From positions 1 to 46,643 of the forward strand of contig JAZKDW010000054.1 of NCBI GenBank assembly GCA_040387375.1: 46,643 bases of DNA. Direction: 5' to 3'. Positions 33,159 to 41,549 of the stretch are shown in pieces. This stretch comes from JAZKDW01 sp040387375. Lineage in GTDB: Bacteria > Pseudomonadota > Gammaproteobacteria > Burkholderiales > Burkholderiaceae_D. Under the pieces are notes generated by a model. The model had not been told where the DNA came from, did not search any database, and saw nothing but the letters and a program-made list of their open reading frames with translations. Position numbers and translations under genes: made by a program. Numbering within the stretch: the first letter of the stretch is position 1; every line of letters begins with the position of its first letter.

Positions 33159-34094
33159 ATGACGACAGCAAGCACGGTTGTGCTGGCCGACCTGCAGTTA
33201 CTGACGGTGCTGGCCCAGACCCGCAGTTTTACCCAGGCCGCCAGCCGCCTCAACATCTCCAAGGCGTCTGTCAGCGCCCGCGTCAAGGAACTGGAGCGGG
33301 CGGTCGGCGTGCCGCTGGTACGGCGCAGCACCCGCTCGGTGACATTGACGGAAGCAGGGTTGGGACTGGTTGACGACACGCAGGCCTCGTTTGCGCACAT
33401 CGAGCAAAGTTTTTTGCGCGCCAGGGATCTGGCCGGATCGCCCAGCGGACTGGTGCGTGTGACGGCGCCGGTCGCGCTCGGGCGGCAGCGCGTGGCGCCG
33501 ATGCTGCCGGATTTCCTGCGGCTATATCCGGAAATCCGGATTGAGATTGAATTGACCGACCGTTTGGTCAACCTGTCCCACGAGGGATTCGACCTCGCGA
33601 TCCGGCATACGCAGGCGGCGCCCGATACGCATGTTGCCGCGGTACTGTGCGAATCGCGTTCGCTGCTGGTGGCAACACCGCAATACCTGAGCCAGCATGG
33701 CACGCCCGCACATCCGGCTGAACTGAGCGCGCATGCCTGCCTGCTGTATCTGCGGGAAGGCAGTGCGCACACCTGGTCATTCGAACATATGGCCCGCCGC
33801 AAGCGCAGTCAGCCTGTCAGCATCCCGGTCAGCGGACCGTTGAAGGCCAATAACAGCGAGGTGCTGCGCGAGGCGGTGCTGGGCAACCTTGGCATCGGAC
33901 TGTTGCCGGATTTCTCGGCGCTGGACGACATGCAATCGGGACGGCTGGTGCCGCTGCTGCCGGACTGGAAACCGGTCGGATTTTTCGGCGAAAACCTGTA
34001 TGCGATCAGGCCGTGGACACCGGTGGTGCCGCGCGCGGTGCGCTGCCTGGTCGATTACCTGCGGCAGAATTTCGACGCCGGGTTTGAAGCATGA
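33159..34094 (+). CDS. LysR-family transcriptional regulator
   Basis: A 311-residue LysR protein. The N-terminal winged helix-turn-helix spans about 10-70 (LQLLTVLAQTRSFTQAASRLNISKASVSARVKELERAVGVPLVRRSTRSVTLTEAG). The effector domain follows, with SGLVRVTAPVALGRQRVAPMLPDFL and HEGFDLAIRH typical of the CrgA-like branch. It is divergent from mmsA with a dyad operator in between. Effector unknown. Confidence 0.9.
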   Translation: MTTASTVVLADLQLLTVLAQTRSFTQAASRLNISKASVSARVKELERAVGVPLVRRSTRSVTLTEAGLGLVDDTQASFAHIEQSFLRARDLAGSPSGLVRVTAPVALGRQRVAPMLPDFLRLYPEIRIEIELTDRLVNLSHEGFDLAIRHTQAAPDTHVAAVLCESRSLLVATPQYLSQHGTPAHPAELSAHACLLYLREGSAHTWSFEHMARRKRSQPVSIPVSGPLKANNSEVLREAVLGNLGIGLLPDFSALDDMQSGRLVPLLPDWKPVGFFGENLYAIRPWTPVVPRAVRCLVDYLRQNFDAGFEA

Positions 34095-34122
34095 GCAGTC
34101 GTTTTTCATCCCGTTGCAGACA

Positions 34123-34422
34123 TCAACGGTGCCGGTAAGTAAGGCAGCAGACCGAGGCAATCGCATGGCCGACGGTAATCTGTTCAGCAACACATTCATA
34201 ATCATCGTTGTACTCGCAAGCCGATACTTTGCATGCGCCAACACCGGCGGTGCGTTGTTTCGCTTTGGAATGCGATGATGCTCCCAAAAATGTATCGCAC
34301 CCGGGATGTACGCTATTTCCTACAGTGATCGCCCGCGCATGGCAACAATCGTCGGTGTTGTAGGCGCACTCGCTAACGGAACATTGTGCAACAAGTGGCA
34401 TTTCGATCGATATCTGTTTCAT
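34123..34422 (-). CDS. Cysteine-rich protein with two DUF1540 repeats
   Basis: A 99-residue protein holding two copies of a small Cys motif: QCSVSECAYNTDDCCHARAITVG...HPGCDTF and ACKVSACEYNDDYECVAEQITVG...SVCC. The pattern CxxxxCxYN...CxAxxITVG...C is that of DUF1540, probably a metal-binding module of unknown role. The start MKQISIEM is chosen because GGAGGT precedes it; upstream frame from 34458 is not coding-like. Second-copy residues diverge at its end (SVCCLTY in place of HPGCDTF). No signal peptide. Confidence 0.82.
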   Translation of the reverse strand: MKQISIEMPLVAQCSVSECAYNTDDCCHARAITVGNSVHPGCDTFLGASSHSKAKQRTAGVGACKVSACEYNDDYECVAEQITVGHAIASVCCLTYRHR

Positions 34423-34729
34423 GATGACCTCCGGCATTGGCGTGTCGGCATAAACCACGCTGAAAAAGTAGACCCAAAAAGGAAGACTGCGGCAAACGAT
34501 CGAAAATCCATGCTGGCCGCGCAGGAAGCCTGATCTGAATCAGGGGATGGTGAATTGGGGAAGTGCCAGGCGCCGAATTTGTTAATTAATATTAAGATTT
34601 CTTGTCAGCATTATTTACACTGTAAGGTCATAAAAAATGTAACTTGTTGATTTTATTATGTATTTATTTCTGGCATATACATTGCTATTTGCTCGGTGGG
34701 AAGTTTAAATATAAACCACAGGGGAAATA
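34423..34729. other. AT-rich intergenic region with sigma-54 promoter
   Basis: No gene is supported. The stretch 34580-34690 is strongly AT-rich, suited to activator or IHF binding, and ends in the -24/-12 element at 34671-34686. Confidence 0.6.
34671..34686 (+). promoter_or_regulatory. Sigma-54 (RpoN) -24/-12 promoter of the PEP-CTERM gene
   Basis: TGGCATATACATTGCT differs from the consensus TGGCAC-N5-TTGCW at one position, with GG and GC correctly spaced. It lies 44 bases before the start codon. PEP-CTERM genes in related bacteria are known to depend on RpoN with the PrsK/PrsR system, which fits this position. Confidence 0.75.
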
Positions 34730-35281
34730 ATGAAAATCACGAATCTTTCAATAATCAAGTTGGCAAAACTGGCAACCGTGACGGTTGCGGCTACGTTTTC
34801 GTTTGGCGCGGCGCATGGCGTGACGCTTCTGGGCCAGGCGCCAGACCCATCATTAATTGTCAGCGCAGGCGGAATGGAATGGGTTTATGCAGCTCCTTGT
34901 GCAGGAGAAGGGGCTAGTTGCGGACCGGTGCAACTGCATCACGATTTCGTTTTCGCGACTGATGCTCAATGGAATGCCAGTTTCGCTAGCAGAGTAGCTT
35001 TAGCGAATGCATTTACTACACCAAATGGCGGTGCCTTGTGTGCTGCAAGCTATTTTAGTACCGTGCATAATCACTGCGATTTAAGTGATATATCAGCTGG
35101 ATATATTTGGCATTCGCCGCTGGGAGATCCGAGCGGTAGAAACTCATCTGCTGCGGAAACTTTTCTCGTTCGCGCTTCAGCGGTTTCAGTCCCTGAGCCT
35201 GCGAGTATCGCTCTTTTCGGCATGGGATTGCTAGGCTTCGCAGCATCCCGTCGCAACAAGACAAAAGCCACTCAGGCATAA
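34730..35281 (+). CDS. PEP-CTERM sorting-domain protein
   Basis: A 183-residue exported protein. Signal peptide with hydrophobic core LATVTVAATFSFGAAHG; a central domain of about 120 residues with four Cys and no recognised family; then the canonical sorting tail VPEPASIALFGMGLLGFAASRRNK, the exosortase recognition PEP box, membrane helix and basic cluster. Probably moved to the surface with exopolysaccharide production. The ribosome site is GGGGAAA. It is preceded by a sigma-54 promoter and followed by a clear terminator, so it is a single-gene unit. No exosortase gene is in the window. Confidence 0.9.
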   Translation: MKITNLSIIKLAKLATVTVAATFSFGAAHGVTLLGQAPDPSLIVSAGGMEWVYAAPCAGEGASCGPVQLHHDFVFATDAQWNASFASRVALANAFTTPNGGALCAASYFSTVHNHCDLSDISAGYIWHSPLGDPSGRNSSAAETFLVRASAVSVPEPASIALFGMGLLGFAASRRNKTKATQA

Positions 35282-35305
35282 GTCTCGTAACCAAGGTACT
35301 GAATA

Positions 35306-35332
35306 AGCCCGCCTGGTGTGCGGGCTTTTTTT
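35306..35332 (+). terminator. Rho-independent terminator of the PEP-CTERM gene
   Basis: AGCCCGC / GCGGGCT stem with a 6- to 7-base loop followed by a run of T, 24 bases after the stop codon. Confidence 0.9.
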
Positions 35333-35414
35333 CGTCCATGAATGTAGGAAGCCAGCGGCAATAAAAAAAGAGCTACAAGCCGAAGCGAGTAACTCTTTTA
35401 TTTACTGCGAATTC

Positions 35415-35490
35415 TGGGGTGACCGATGGGGCTCGAACCCACGACAACAGGAATCACAATCCTGGACTCTACCAACTGAGCTACGGCCAC
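35415..35490 (-). tRNA. tRNA-His (GUG)
   Basis: On the minus strand the cloverleaf has an acceptor stem GTGGCCG / CGGTCAC, a D-arm GCTCAGTTGGTAGAGT, the anticodon loop TTGTGAT giving GUG, and the T-arm GTGGGTTCGAGCCCC. CCA is encoded (35415-35417). Base 35491 supplies a G at -1 opposite C73, the identity mark of tRNA-His. Confidence 0.97.
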
Positions 35491-35543
35491 CACTGAAACT
35501 ACAACTTCACCTGTTTCGATCAAGACAATCGAAGCAGGTCGCT

Positions 35544-35572
35544 ATTATACAAAGTTCGAGACAGGCTGGCAA
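35544..35572 (-). promoter_or_regulatory. tRNA-His promoter
   Basis: On the minus strand TTGCCA (35567-35572), a 17-base spacer and consensus TATAAT (35544-35549), about 50 bases before the mature tRNA. Confidence 0.75.
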
Positions 35573-35591
35573 ATTTAAAAATCGCCGGCCT

Positions 35592-36476
35592 TTACGTCGG
35601 TCCAGCCGTGATTTTTGTGACTGGCGGGCGCAGTTTCAGCAAATTGGAAAACGCCGTCGCCAGCGCCGTCTGGCTGCCGGTCGTAAACGCGGACAACGAT
35701 CCTTCAGTCGCCGCCTGCCGCTGCAGCCCATGTTGGGCGAGCAGGCGCTGCAATTGCCGCGCGACTGCTTCTCCGGTGTCGATGATGGTGACCGCGTGCG
35801 GGTTCGCCCGTCGGGCGGCATCTTCAATCAGCGGCTGCACGAAAGGGTAGTGCGTGCAGCCCAGCACCAGCGTATCGGCGCCTTGTTCGATCAGCGGGAT
35901 GACATAACCATGCACCAGCGCAGCGGTGGCGGCAGAACGCAATTCCGCCTTTTCAACCTGCGCCGCCAAGCCGCTGCAAGGCTGCAACAGGAAACGCACG
36001 CCGGTCGCGGCGGCAATCTGTTCATGCAGCAGCGTGAATTTGGCGCTGGCAAGGGTGCTCCCTGTCGCCAGCACACCAACGGTTTTTGTGAGGGTGATGG
36101 CCGCGGCCGGCTTCAGGCCCGGCTCGACGCCGACCACCAGCAAGGCTGGATAACGTGCACGCAAACCCTTGATCGCAGCGGCGGTCGCGGTATTGCATGC
36201 GACGACCATCGCCTTGATGCCCTGCTGCAGTAAGAAATCCGCAATCGCCAGCGTACGGGCGACGATTTCCTCTTCCGACTTCTCGCCATACGGCGCGAAG
36301 CCTGAATCGGCAACATACAGCAGATGCTCGTGCGGCAAGGCCGCGCGTATATGCCGCAGCACCGACAGGCCACCGATGCCGGAATCAAAAACGCCGATCG
36401 GCGCGTCGGCACCGATCGGCTGTTTGCTGGCGATGCCGTCCTGTGAGGGAAGGCTGCCTGGCAATGCGCTAGGCAA
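35592..36476 (-). CDS. murI: Glutamate racemase
   Basis: A 294-residue cofactor-free racemase making D-glutamate for peptidoglycan. IGVFDSGIGGLSVLRHI, VADSGFAPYG, the first catalytic Cys in VACNTATA, GVEPGLKPA and the second in LGCTHYPF are all present. The reading frame opens at a TTG (36476) that overlaps the end of the fumarase gene by eight bases; no ATG lies between it and the conserved core, so a rare start is implied and expression may depend on coupling to fumarase. Another TTG at 36464 is possible. Confidence 0.92.
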   Translation of the reverse strand: MPSALPGSLPSQDGIASKQPIGADAPIGVFDSGIGGLSVLRHIRAALPHEHLLYVADSGFAPYGEKSEEEIVARTLAIADFLLQQGIKAMVVACNTATAAAIKGLRARYPALLVVGVEPGLKPAAAITLTKTVGVLATGSTLASAKFTLLHEQIAAATGVRFLLQPCSGLAAQVEKAELRSAATAALVHGYVIPLIEQGADTLVLGCTHYPFVQPLIEDAARRANPHAVTIIDTGEAVARQLQRLLAQHGLQRQAATEGSLSAFTTGSQTALATAFSNLLKLRPPVTKITAGPT

Positions 36477-38004
36477 CGGTCACCGCGATCTTGCTGACGC
36501 TGGTGGCGATACGCTCCTGCCATTCTTTCGGACCGGTTTCATGCACCGAGGTGCCGCTGGAATCGACGGCAACCGTCACCGGCATGTCCTGCACATCAAA
36601 TTCGTAAATCGCTTCCATGCCGAGGTCCGCGAAGCCGACCACGGTGGCGCTCTTGATGGCGCGCGACACCAGATAGGCTGCGCCGCCGACCGCCATCAGG
36701 TAGGCCGACTTGTGCTTCCTGATCGATTCGATCGCCACCGGGCCACGCTCGGCCTTGCCGACCATCGAGATCAGGCCGGTTTTTTCCAGCATCATGTCGG
36801 TGAATTTGTCCATGCGAGTGGCGGTGGTCGGACCGGCCGGTCCCACTGCTTCATCACGCACCGGATCGACCGGGCCGACATAATAAATAATGCGATTGGT
36901 GAAATCGACCGGCAGTTCTTCACCCTTGGCCAGCATGTCCTGGATGCGTTTGTGCGCGGCATCGCGGCCGGTCAGCATCTTGCCGTTCAACAGCAGGGTC
37001 TGGCCCGGCTTCCAGGAGGCGACTTCCTCCTTCGTCAGCGTGTTGAGATCGACGCGTTTCGATTTTTCGGTATCCGGCGTCCAGTGCACTTCCGGCCACT
37101 CGGACAGTGATGGCGGATCGATGTAGGCGGGGCCGGAACCATCGAGCACAAAATGCGCATGACGGGTGGCCGCGCAATTCGGAATCATCGCCACCGGCTT
37201 GGAAGCCGCGTGCGTCGGATACATGCGGATCTTGACGTCGAGGACCGTAGTCAAACCGCCCAGGCCCTGCGCGCCGATACCGAGCGCGTTGATCTTCTGG
37301 CACAGTTCGATGCGCAGTTCTTCAGTCTTGTTTTGCGGGCCGCGCTTGAGCAATTCATACATGTCGATATCTTCCATCAACACTTCTTTTGCCATCAGCA
37401 TGGCTTTTTCCGCGGTGCCGCCGATGCCGATGCCGAGCATGCCCGGCGGGCACCAGCCGGCGCCCATGGTCGGCACGGTTTTCATGACCCAGTCGATCAG
37501 CGAATCGGAAGGATTCAGCATCACGAACTTCGATTTGTTCTCGGAGCCGCCGCCTTTTGCCGCGACCTGCACGTCGACGGTATTGCCAGGGACGACTTCC
37601 ATGTGGACCACGGCAGGTGTGTTGTCGCCGGTATTCTTGCGAGCGAATTGCGGGTCGGCGACGATCGAGGCGCGCAGCTTGTTGTCCGGGTTGTTGTAAC
37701 CCAGGCGCACGCCTTCATTGATCGCATCGACGATCGAACCCTTGAAACCTTCAAAACGCACATCCATGCCGATTTTCAGGAACACGTTGACGATGCCGGT
37801 GTCCTGGCAGATCGGCCGGCGTCCCTCTGCGCACATGCGCGAGTTGGTCAGGATTTGCGCGATCGCGTCCTTTGCGGCCGGACTTTGTTCAGACTCGTAG
37901 GCGCGCGCGAGATGCTGGATGTAGTCTACCGGGTGGTAATAACTGATGTACTGCAGCGCAGCGGCAACGGACTCGATCAGATCTTCTTGTTTGATGATGG
38001 TCAT
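36469..38004 (-). CDS. Fumarate hydratase, class I (iron-sulphur)
   Basis: A 511-residue class I fumarase, fumarate to L-malate in the TCA cycle. Cluster and substrate residues appear in RPICQDTGIVNVFLKIG, GSENKSKFVMLNPSDS, MGAGWCPPGMLGIGIGGT, and the fusion of alpha and beta domains is complete to VAVDSSGTSVHETGPKEW. It overlaps the murI start by eight bases and is preceded by the UPF0114 gene; the three may be co-transcribed. Oxygen-sensitive 4Fe-4S enzyme by family. Confidence 0.93.
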   Translation of the reverse strand: MTIIKQEDLIESVAAALQYISYYHPVDYIQHLARAYESEQSPAAKDAIAQILTNSRMCAEGRRPICQDTGIVNVFLKIGMDVRFEGFKGSIVDAINEGVRLGYNNPDNKLRASIVADPQFARKNTGDNTPAVVHMEVVPGNTVDVQVAAKGGGSENKSKFVMLNPSDSLIDWVMKTVPTMGAGWCPPGMLGIGIGGTAEKAMLMAKEVLMEDIDMYELLKRGPQNKTEELRIELCQKINALGIGAQGLGGLTTVLDVKIRMYPTHAASKPVAMIPNCAATRHAHFVLDGSGPAYIDPPSLSEWPEVHWTPDTEKSKRVDLNTLTKEEVASWKPGQTLLLNGKMLTGRDAAHKRIQDMLAKGEELPVDFTNRIIYYVGPVDPVRDEAVGPAGPTTATRMDKFTDMMLEKTGLISMVGKAERGPVAIESIRKHKSAYLMAVGGAAYLVSRAIKSATVVGFADLGMEAIYEFDVQDMPVTVAVDSSGTSVHETGPKEWQERIATSVSKIAVTVA

Positions 38005-38022
38005 GATGGCTTCAAGTGGGTT

Positions 38023-38640
38023 TTAATGCGGTTTGGTATGCGTTGCGGTGCCCGCCATGATGCGATCGCTGTAAGCGATGGCGATTGCGGAGAGCAGGAA
38101 AACGATATGGATGCCGGTTTGCGCCAGCAGGGTCTTTTCATCATAGGCCTTGGCGTTGATGAAAGTTTTCAGCAGATGGATCGATGAGATGCCGATGATC
38201 GCCGTCGCCAGTTTGACCTTCAGCACCGACGCATTCACATGCGACAGCCATTCCGGCTGATCCGGATGGCTCTCCAGATTCATGCGCGACACGAAAGTCT
38301 CGTAACCGCCGACGATCACCATGATCAGCAGGTTGGAAATCATCACGACGTCGATCAGGCCCAGGACCACCAGCATGATCGTGGTTTCATTCAGCCTGGT
38401 CGGCCTGACCATGCCCTCGATCGTGACCGCATCCAGAATATGCTTGAGCGCGGCCTCGTTCCCGAACACCGCGCCGATCAGATCGGTCAATTCAACCCAG
38501 AAATGGAATACATACACACATTGCGCCAGAATCAGGCCCAGATACAGTGGCAATTGCAGCCAGCGTGTCATGAAAATGAAATTCGCCAGCGGATGGATGG
38601 GTTTTTTCGGTTTGATACCGGATTGGTCAGAAATTTTCAT
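38023..38640 (-). CDS. UPF0114 family inner-membrane protein
   Basis: A 205-residue membrane protein with at least three hydrophobic helices (WLQLPLYLGLILAQCVYVFHFWV, TIMLVVLGLIDVVMISNLLIMVIVGGYE and LLAQTGIHIVFLLSAIAIAYSD) and the family stretch GGYETFVSRM. Function of UPF0114/YqhA proteins is not established. MKISDQSG is chosen as start; the frame upstream to 38751 is unlikely. It is 18 bases upstream of the fumarase gene. Confidence 0.85.
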   Translation of the reverse strand: MKISDQSGIKPKKPIHPLANFIFMTRWLQLPLYLGLILAQCVYVFHFWVELTDLIGAVFGNEAALKHILDAVTIEGMVRPTRLNETTIMLVVLGLIDVVMISNLLIMVIVGGYETFVSRMNLESHPDQPEWLSHVNASVLKVKLATAIIGISSIHLLKTFINAKAYDEKTLLAQTGIHIVFLLSAIAIAYSDRIMAGTATHTKPH

Positions 38641-38893
38641 GGGTCCATTCGTTATTGAAATACGGCAAAATGCATCCCGGCATTTTACACGGGCCAGCCT
38701 TTTCATTGGGTGCCACTGATCAGCGTCAATATGTTTAAATACGGACCACATATTTCGTTCGGTAATGAAGTCAGCCGGATAAACTCACTAACGACCAGGA
38801 TAACTATTAGTTGGTAAAAAGGGCTATGTAAGCACGAAGTAAGACTAAAAGTACAACATTGACATCAAATCAAATCATTGGCAGGAGACCACC

Positions 38894-40876
38894 ATGGCAG
38901 ACATCGAAACCCTGAAACAAGAGAACCGTGTATTTGCGCCGCCGGCCGAATTTGTGAAAAACGCGACCATCGCCGGCATGCCAGCCTATCAGGCGTTATG
39001 CGCCGAAGCCGAGCGCGACTACGAGGGTTTCTGGGCCCGGCTGGCCCGCGAGAACCTGGCCTGGCACAAACCCTTCACCAAGACCCTGGATGAATCCAAC
39101 GCACCGTTTTACAAATGGTTCGAGGATGGCCAGCTGAATGTCTCGTACAACTGCCTCGACCGCAACCTGGCAAACGGCAATGCCGACAAGGTCGCCATCA
39201 TCTTCGAAGCAGACGACGGCAAGTCGGTCACGCTGACCTACAAGGAACTGCACCAGAAAGTTTGCCAGTTCGCCAACGGCCTGAAATCGCTAGGCATCAA
39301 GAAGGGTGATCGTGTTGTCATCTACATGCCGATGTCGGTAGAAGGCGTGGCAGCGATGCAAGCCTGCGCCCGCATCGGCGCGACACACTCGGTCGTGTTC
39401 GGCGGCTTTTCCGCCAAGTCGCTGCAGGAGCGCATCATCGATGCCGGCGCGGTCGCCGTCATCACCGCCGACGAGCAGGTCCGCGGCGGCAAACACCTGC
39501 CGCTCAAATCCATCGTCGACGAAGCCCTCGGCCTGGGCGGTTGCGAGGTGGTGAAAAACGTCATCGTCTATCAGCGCACCGAGGCCAATATCAAGGTCGT
39601 CGCCGGCCGCGACCTGTGGCTGCAGGACGTGCTCGCCGGCCAGTCCGACCTCTGCGAGCCGGAATGGGTCAGCGCCGAACATCCGCTGTTCATCCTCTAC
39701 ACATCCGGCTCGACCGGCACACCGAAGGGCGTGCAGCATTCTTCCGGCGGCTACCTGCTGTGGGCGGCGCTGACGATGAAGTGGACTTTCGACATCAAGC
39801 CGAGCGACGTCTTCTGGTGCACCGCCGACATCGGCTGGGTCACCGGCCACAGCTACATCGCCTACGGCCCGCTGGCGGTCGGCGCCACGCAAGTCGTATT
39901 CGAAGGTGTGCCGACTTTTCCGAACGCCGGCCGTTTCTGGGATACGATCCAGAAGCACAAGGTCAGCATTTTCTACACCGCGCCGACCGCGATCCGTTCA
40001 CTGATCAAGGCCGCCGATGCGGACGAGAAGATCCATCCGGACAAATACGACCTGTCCAGCCTGCGCCTGCTGGGTTCCGTAGGTGAGCCGATCAATCCGG
40101 AGGCCTGGATGTGGTACTACAAGAATATCGGCCGCGAGAACTGCCCGATCGTCGACACCTTCTGGCAAACCGAAACCGGCGGCCACATGATCACGCCGCT
40201 GCCCGGCGCGACGCCGATGGTGCCGGGTTCCTGCACCTTGCCGCTGCCCGGCATCATGACCGCGATCGTCGACGAGACCGGCCACGATCTGCCGAACGGG
40301 CAGGGCGGCATCCTGGTCGTCAAGCGACCATGGCCATCGATGATCCGCACCATCTGGAATGATCCGGAACGTTTCAAGAAAAGCTATTTCCCGGAAGAGC
40401 TGGGCGGCAAAACCTACCTGGCAGGTGACGGCGCAATCCGCAACAAGGAGACCGGCTACTTCACCATCACCGGCCGCATCGACGACGTGCTGAACGTGTC
40501 GGGGCACCGGATGGGCACGATGGAAATCGAATCGGCACTGGTGGCCAACCCGATCGTGGCCGAGGCCGCGGTGGTCGGCAAGCCGGACGACACCACGGGC
40601 GAATCGATTTGCGCCTTCGTCGTGTTGAAGCGCAGCCGCCCGAGCGGGGATGAAGCGAAGCAGATCGCGAAAGAGTTGCGCGACTGGGTGGCGAAGGAGA
40701 TCGGACCGATTGCCAAGCCGAAGGAAATCCGGTTCGGGGATAACCTGCCGAAGACCAGGTCAGGCAAGATCATGCGGCGCTTGCTGCGGGTGCTGGCGAA
40801 GGGGGAGGAGATTACGCAGGATATCTCCACGCTGGAGAATCCGGCGATTCTGGAGCAGTTGAAGGAGGCGCAGTGA
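38894..40876 (+). CDS. acs: Acetyl-CoA synthetase
   Basis: A 660-residue AMP-forming ligase, acetate + ATP + CoA to acetyl-CoA. YTSGSTGTPKGVQHSSGGYL (phosphate loop), CTADIGWVTGHSYIAYGPLA (acetate pocket with Trp), DTFWQTETGGHMI and the C-terminal PKTRSGKIMRR with the regulatory, acetylatable Lys are typical of Acs. GGAGACCACC precedes the ATG. Monocistronic, with a hairpin 87 bases past the stop. Confidence 0.95.
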   Translation: MADIETLKQENRVFAPPAEFVKNATIAGMPAYQALCAEAERDYEGFWARLARENLAWHKPFTKTLDESNAPFYKWFEDGQLNVSYNCLDRNLANGNADKVAIIFEADDGKSVTLTYKELHQKVCQFANGLKSLGIKKGDRVVIYMPMSVEGVAAMQACARIGATHSVVFGGFSAKSLQERIIDAGAVAVITADEQVRGGKHLPLKSIVDEALGLGGCEVVKNVIVYQRTEANIKVVAGRDLWLQDVLAGQSDLCEPEWVSAEHPLFILYTSGSTGTPKGVQHSSGGYLLWAALTMKWTFDIKPSDVFWCTADIGWVTGHSYIAYGPLAVGATQVVFEGVPTFPNAGRFWDTIQKHKVSIFYTAPTAIRSLIKAADADEKIHPDKYDLSSLRLLGSVGEPINPEAWMWYYKNIGRENCPIVDTFWQTETGGHMITPLPGATPMVPGSCTLPLPGIMTAIVDETGHDLPNGQGGILVVKRPWPSMIRTIWNDPERFKKSYFPEELGGKTYLAGDGAIRNKETGYFTITGRIDDVLNVSGHRMGTMEIESALVANPIVAEAAVVGKPDDTTGESICAFVVLKRSRPSGDEAKQIAKELRDWVAKEIGPIAKPKEIRFGDNLPKTRSGKIMRRLLRVLAKGEEITQDISTLENPAILEQLKEAQ

Positions 40877-40962
40877 GTGGGGGCGATTGGCTGGGGTTGA
40901 TGGCGATCCGCTAACGGGTATCGTGGGCGGGCTATCTTTTTTGAAGGTTCTGGCAAATCTGG

Positions 40963-40988
40963 CCGGGAAAGGCGTCAACTTTTCCCGG
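40963..40988 (+). terminator. Probable acs terminator hairpin
   Basis: CCGGGAAA / TTTCCCGG with a 10-base loop followed by AAATTTT. The stem is perfect but the T-run is short and it abuts the tRNA-Ser promoter. Confidence 0.45.
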
Positions 40989-40994
40989 AAATTT

Positions 40995-41003
40995 TGCTAT
41001 AAT
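40995..41003 (+). promoter_or_regulatory. tRNA-Ser extended -10 promoter
   Basis: TTGCTATAATC carries TGnTATAAT (extended -10; TATAAT at 40998-41003), 42 bases before the tRNA. No strong -35 is evident. Confidence 0.6.
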
Positions 41004-41045
41004 CGGCGGCTTCGCTAAAAAGCAAGACGGCGAAGTGCAGATTCA

Positions 41046-41136
41046 GGAGAGATGGATGAGTGGTTGAAGTCGCACGCCTGGAAAGCGTGTATAGGTTCAT
41101 AGCCTATCCGGGGTTCGAATCCCCGTCTCTCCGCCA
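41046..41136 (+). tRNA. tRNA-Ser (GGA)
   Basis: A 91-base type II tRNA: acceptor GGAGAGA / TCTCTCC, anticodon loop CTGGAAA giving GGA, a long variable arm (ATAGGTTCATAGCCTAT) and T-arm GGGGTTCGAATCCCC with encoded CCA. The gene borders a compositionally different accessory segment and may be an integration site. Confidence 0.97.
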
Positions 41137-41179
41137 AGTAGTCAGTTGTTCAGAGATATCTCTGAGGTCGAGTTTAGAA

Positions 41180-41220
41180 AGCGCCGGAAAATCAAATACA
41201 TAGTTTGATTTTTCAGCGCT
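41180..41220 (+). terminator. Terminator after tRNA-Ser
   Basis: A long stem, GCGC..GAAAATCAAA pairing with TTTGATTTTTC.GCGC, with a 6-base loop and TTTTC after it, 44 bases past the tRNA. Confidence 0.75.
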
Positions 41221-41549
41221 TTTTCTTTTGGTGCTGCTCGATTGTGTGCAGTATTAGTTTGCATATCTCTGGTTGATGATTTTAAGGTCCGCTTTGAATA
41301 ATAATGAACCTAGATCAAATGCCTGTGATGCGGCCTCAGTTATTTGTGCGCTTCCTGCCCATGTCGGTGCTTGACCTCCCGCCGTAAAAGCGGGAAGGTA
41401 TGTAAAATAATATGCCTGTCGAAGATCTGCAGTGGTTTGGAGGCCACTGCGTGTCAAGCGATACCCCTCTGTGATAGGACTTGATGTGGAGTCAAGCCCT
41501 CAACCCGGCCAGGTTAAAGAGGCGTCGGCAGGTCTTTCCGACTTTGTTC
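41221..41549. other. Non-coding or decayed region at the island edge
   Basis: No gene is well supported. A 67-codon frame on the minus strand (41254-41457) could be a fragment of an element gene, but it has no good ribosome site and no recognised motif. Confidence 0.35.

Noticed and set aside
37153..38187. 344-codon open frame on the plus strand
   Set aside because: Antisense of the class I fumarase; no domain.
41254..41457. 67-codon open frame on the minus strand
   Set aside because: No ribosome site and no recognised motif; kept only as a remark in the intergenic entry because it could be a decayed element fragment.
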